This document shows positions 62,504-64,000 of a stretch of DNA of 64,000 bases, piece by piece. The DNA is from Sulfolobus islandicus Y.N.15.51 (GTDB taxonomy: Archaea; Thermoproteota; Thermoprotei_A; Sulfolobales; Sulfolobaceae): the NCBI RefSeq assembly GCF_000022485.1, contig NC_012623.1, forward strand, positions 1,302,001-1,366,000, read 5' to 3'. A model generated the notes under the pieces. That model was given only the letters and a program-made list of their open reading frames with translations, did no database searches and was not told the DNA's origin. The position numbers and the translations under genes were made by a program. Position 1 is the first letter of the stretch, and each line of letters begins with the position of its first letter.

Positions 62504-62519
62504 ACCTAGCTAGTAAGTA

Positions 62520-62531
62520 TGAGAATTCTCA
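62520..62531. repeat. 12-bp perfect palindrome after tRNA-Gln
   Basis: TGAGAATTCTCA is its own reverse complement and lies 16 bp downstream of the tRNA. It may be a transcription terminator hairpin or a protein-binding site; the 150 bp that follow to nrdJ hold no ORF of note. Confidence 0.35.
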
Positions 62532-62680
62532 CTCGGAGCTATTCAATTATTTTAATGATGCCTTTAAATTTTGAGTTCTGAAAAAGCAGATATTATCTTT
62601 TTGAAATACGACGAGGTAATACTCTTCTCATGTACAGTATAAAGTTAAATTGATCTAGGTTATAATAATCCTTGAAGACA

Positions 62681-64000
62681 ATGGAGCAGTTACTATACTC
62701 TACATCTTTAAGAAAGATTAAAGTAATTAAACGAGATGGAAGGGTTGACGAGTTTAAATTAGAGAAGATATTATCTAAACTTTCTTCTGTACCAGATGAG
62801 GTAACAGATGGTATAGTTAATGATGTCCAAGCAAATGTTAAGGATAACGCTATAGATACTAGAGCAATTGCTGATATAGTAGAAAGAAATCTCATAGAGA
62901 ACTCTCTAAAGTATCCTTTCTTAATGGAATTAGCGAAGCGATATGTCTTAGCTAGAATTTACAATCACGTTTTCGGTAAAGGGAAATGGAAAGATTTTAA
63001 TGAAAAGGACTTGCTTCTCTCTTACAATGCATTAAAAGTATTGGAAGCTAGATACTTATTGAAAGATCCAAATACCTTAAGATATATTGAGACACCACAG
63101 ATGTTATTCAGAAGAGTAGCCAGATTTCTTGCATCAGTTGAGAGAAAGTATGGTAAGTCTGAGGCTGAAGTTAAACAGTTAGAAGAGAAGTTTTACGAAA
63201 TGATAAGCAGCCTAAAGTTTGTACCTAATTCGCCAACCTTAATGAATAGTGAAACTAGATTAGGCATCTTATCAGCATGTTTCGTAATTCCAGTTAAAGA
63301 TGCTATGACTACACCAGAGGGAGATGGTATATATGACGCATTAAGAGCTACTGCTCTGGTTCATCAACAAGGTGGAGGGACAGGTTTCGATTTCTCAGAA
63401 TTAAGACCTAAGGGCGATGTTGTTGCTTCGACTGCAGGTGTAGCCTCTGGCCCGGTATCATTTATGAAAGTATTTGATGCCTCTACTGATGTCATAAAGC
63501 AAGGTGGAAAGAGAAGAGGAGCTAATATGGGAGTTATGCATGCATGGCACGCTGATATTGAGGATTTCATAAGAGCGAAAACTGGACAATTGAAGGACGT
63601 TCAGTTGCAGAATTTCAATATTTCTGTAGGTGCTTATGACTACTTTATGGAGGCTGTTGTAAAAGGCGAGAGTGTACCTTTGATTAACCCTAGAAAGACT
63701 AAAATAGCAGGAAGGGATCACGAATATTATATTACAAAAGCTAGAGGTTATATGAATGAGGAGTGGATTCAAGAGGTTATCATATCAGAACTAGAAGAAA
63801 AAGGTGGAGTAGTTTCATTGGATGAGAGTAAAGTCATTACAGTTGATGAGGCCCTCATAATAGCCTCGAAGGAGGGTGCTGTTGTAAGATATGTTAATGC
63901 TAAATCACTATTCGATGAAATCGTTAAAGGAGCTTGGGATAGTGGTGATCCTGGTCTTCTCTTTATTGATACTATTAATAGGAGGCACCCGGTATGGTAT
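62681..64000 (+). CDS. nrdJ: Adenosylcobalamin-dependent ribonucleotide reductase (partial, first 440 aa)
   Basis: Class II ribonucleotide reductase, making deoxyribonucleotides with B12. The ATG at 62681 is followed by an ATP-cone (about 10-90: [19 protein letters not shown] split as [10 protein letters not shown] and [10 protein letters not shown]). The substrate cysteine is in [11 protein letters not shown], and [23 protein letters not shown] and [17 protein letters not shown] are family motifs. The frame is open to the window edge and the C-terminal half, with the radical and redox cysteines, is missing. TATA-like elements lie in the 150 bp upstream. Confidence 0.95.
   Translation, partial: MEQLLYSTSLRKIKVIKRDGRVDEFKLEKILSKLSSVPDEVTDGIVNDVQANVKDNAIDTRAIADIVERNLIENSLKYPFLMELAKRYVLARIYNHVFGKGKWKDFNEKDLLLSYNALKVLEARYLLKDPNTLRYIETPQMLFRRVARFLASVERKYGKSEAEVKQLEEKFYEMISSLKFVPNSPTLMNSETRLGILSACFVIPVKDAMTTPEGDGIYDALRATALVHQQGGGTGFDFSELRPKGDVVASTAGVASGPVSFMKVFDASTDVIKQGGKRRGANMGVMHAWHADIEDFIRAKTGQLKDVQLQNFNISVGAYDYFMEAVVKGESVPLINPRKTKIAGRDHEYYITKARGYMNEEWIQEVIISELEEKGGVVSLDESKVITVDEALIIASKEGAVVRYVNAKSLFDEIVKGAWDSGDPGLLFIDTINRRHPVWY

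Noticed and set aside
62520-62680. C/D-box RNA downstream of tRNA-Gln (AATGATG and CTGA present)
   Set aside because: The boxes are about 27 nt apart, too close for a double-guide RNA, and no promoter fits.

Overview
The window is a piece of a Sulfolobales chromosome, most likely a Saccharolobus species close to S. islandicus or S. solfataricus. The evidence is the gene content: the Cdv cell-division genes cdvA-cdvB-cdvC plus a separate cdvB paralogue, TF55/thermosome alpha, a WhiP-type origin gene, B12-dependent ribonucleotide reductase, and a trpB2-A-D-F-E-G-C operon. Many proteins, such as acylphosphatase, TrpA and the aspartate aminotransferase, are nearly residue-for-residue what is known from S. 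solfataricus. Promoters are archaeal: TATA boxes about 26 bp upstream of leaderless starts, or GGTG-type ribosome binding sites.

Bases 1-5524 are the right part of an integrated plasmid/virus-like element. It ends in the N-terminal half of an SSV-type integrase gene that runs antisense into an intact tRNA-Arg(TCG), the usual arrangement when an SSV-type element splits its own int gene on integration. The element carries a string of tiny overlapping genes, a CopG-like regulator, a 664-residue P-loop replication protein that does not look like pRN RepA, and a repeat-rich non-coding block (4737-5256). That block holds three units of about 145 bp. A fourth, inverted unit lies inside the 5' end of the replication gene. 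Base composition and codon use (CGN arginine, GCG, TCG, ACG) differ sharply from the chromosome to the right.

From 5.7 to 24 kb are argS, small Cys-rich genes, thermosome alpha, a TtuA/Ncs6-like protein without a PP-loop, and the whiP gene with the adjacent oriC3-type intergenic region. These are followed by an NAD-kinase-like gene, argF, and a five-gene overlapping set thrC-lysC-asd-PHP-nreA. From 24 to 41 kb are cdvB2, ppsA, inositol-phosphate synthase, acylphosphatase, the trp operon, aspC and valS. From 41 to 49 kb are an OGG2-type DNA glycosylase, serA with a serine aminotransferase, rpo6, topA and the cdvABC operon. From 49 to 64 kb are eno, a signal peptidase, the glycine-cleavage genes on both strands, a PhoU-like regulator, sufCBD, tRNA-Thr (with intron), tRNA-Gln and the start of nrdJ.

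The observations I rate highest are: (i) a 39-codon ORF directly upstream of serA with eight serine codons and one cysteine codon in its last twelve, resembling an amino-acid-sensing leader peptide; (ii) the repeat system around the element's replication gene; (iii) two probable C/D-box guide RNAs, one upstream of cdvA and one occupying the sequence known in S. solfataricus as the N-terminal extension of acylphosphatase, which is frame-disrupted here; (iv) the degenerate TtuA-like protein; and (v) a CopG-like gene whose 3' end runs antisense through tRNA-Thr.
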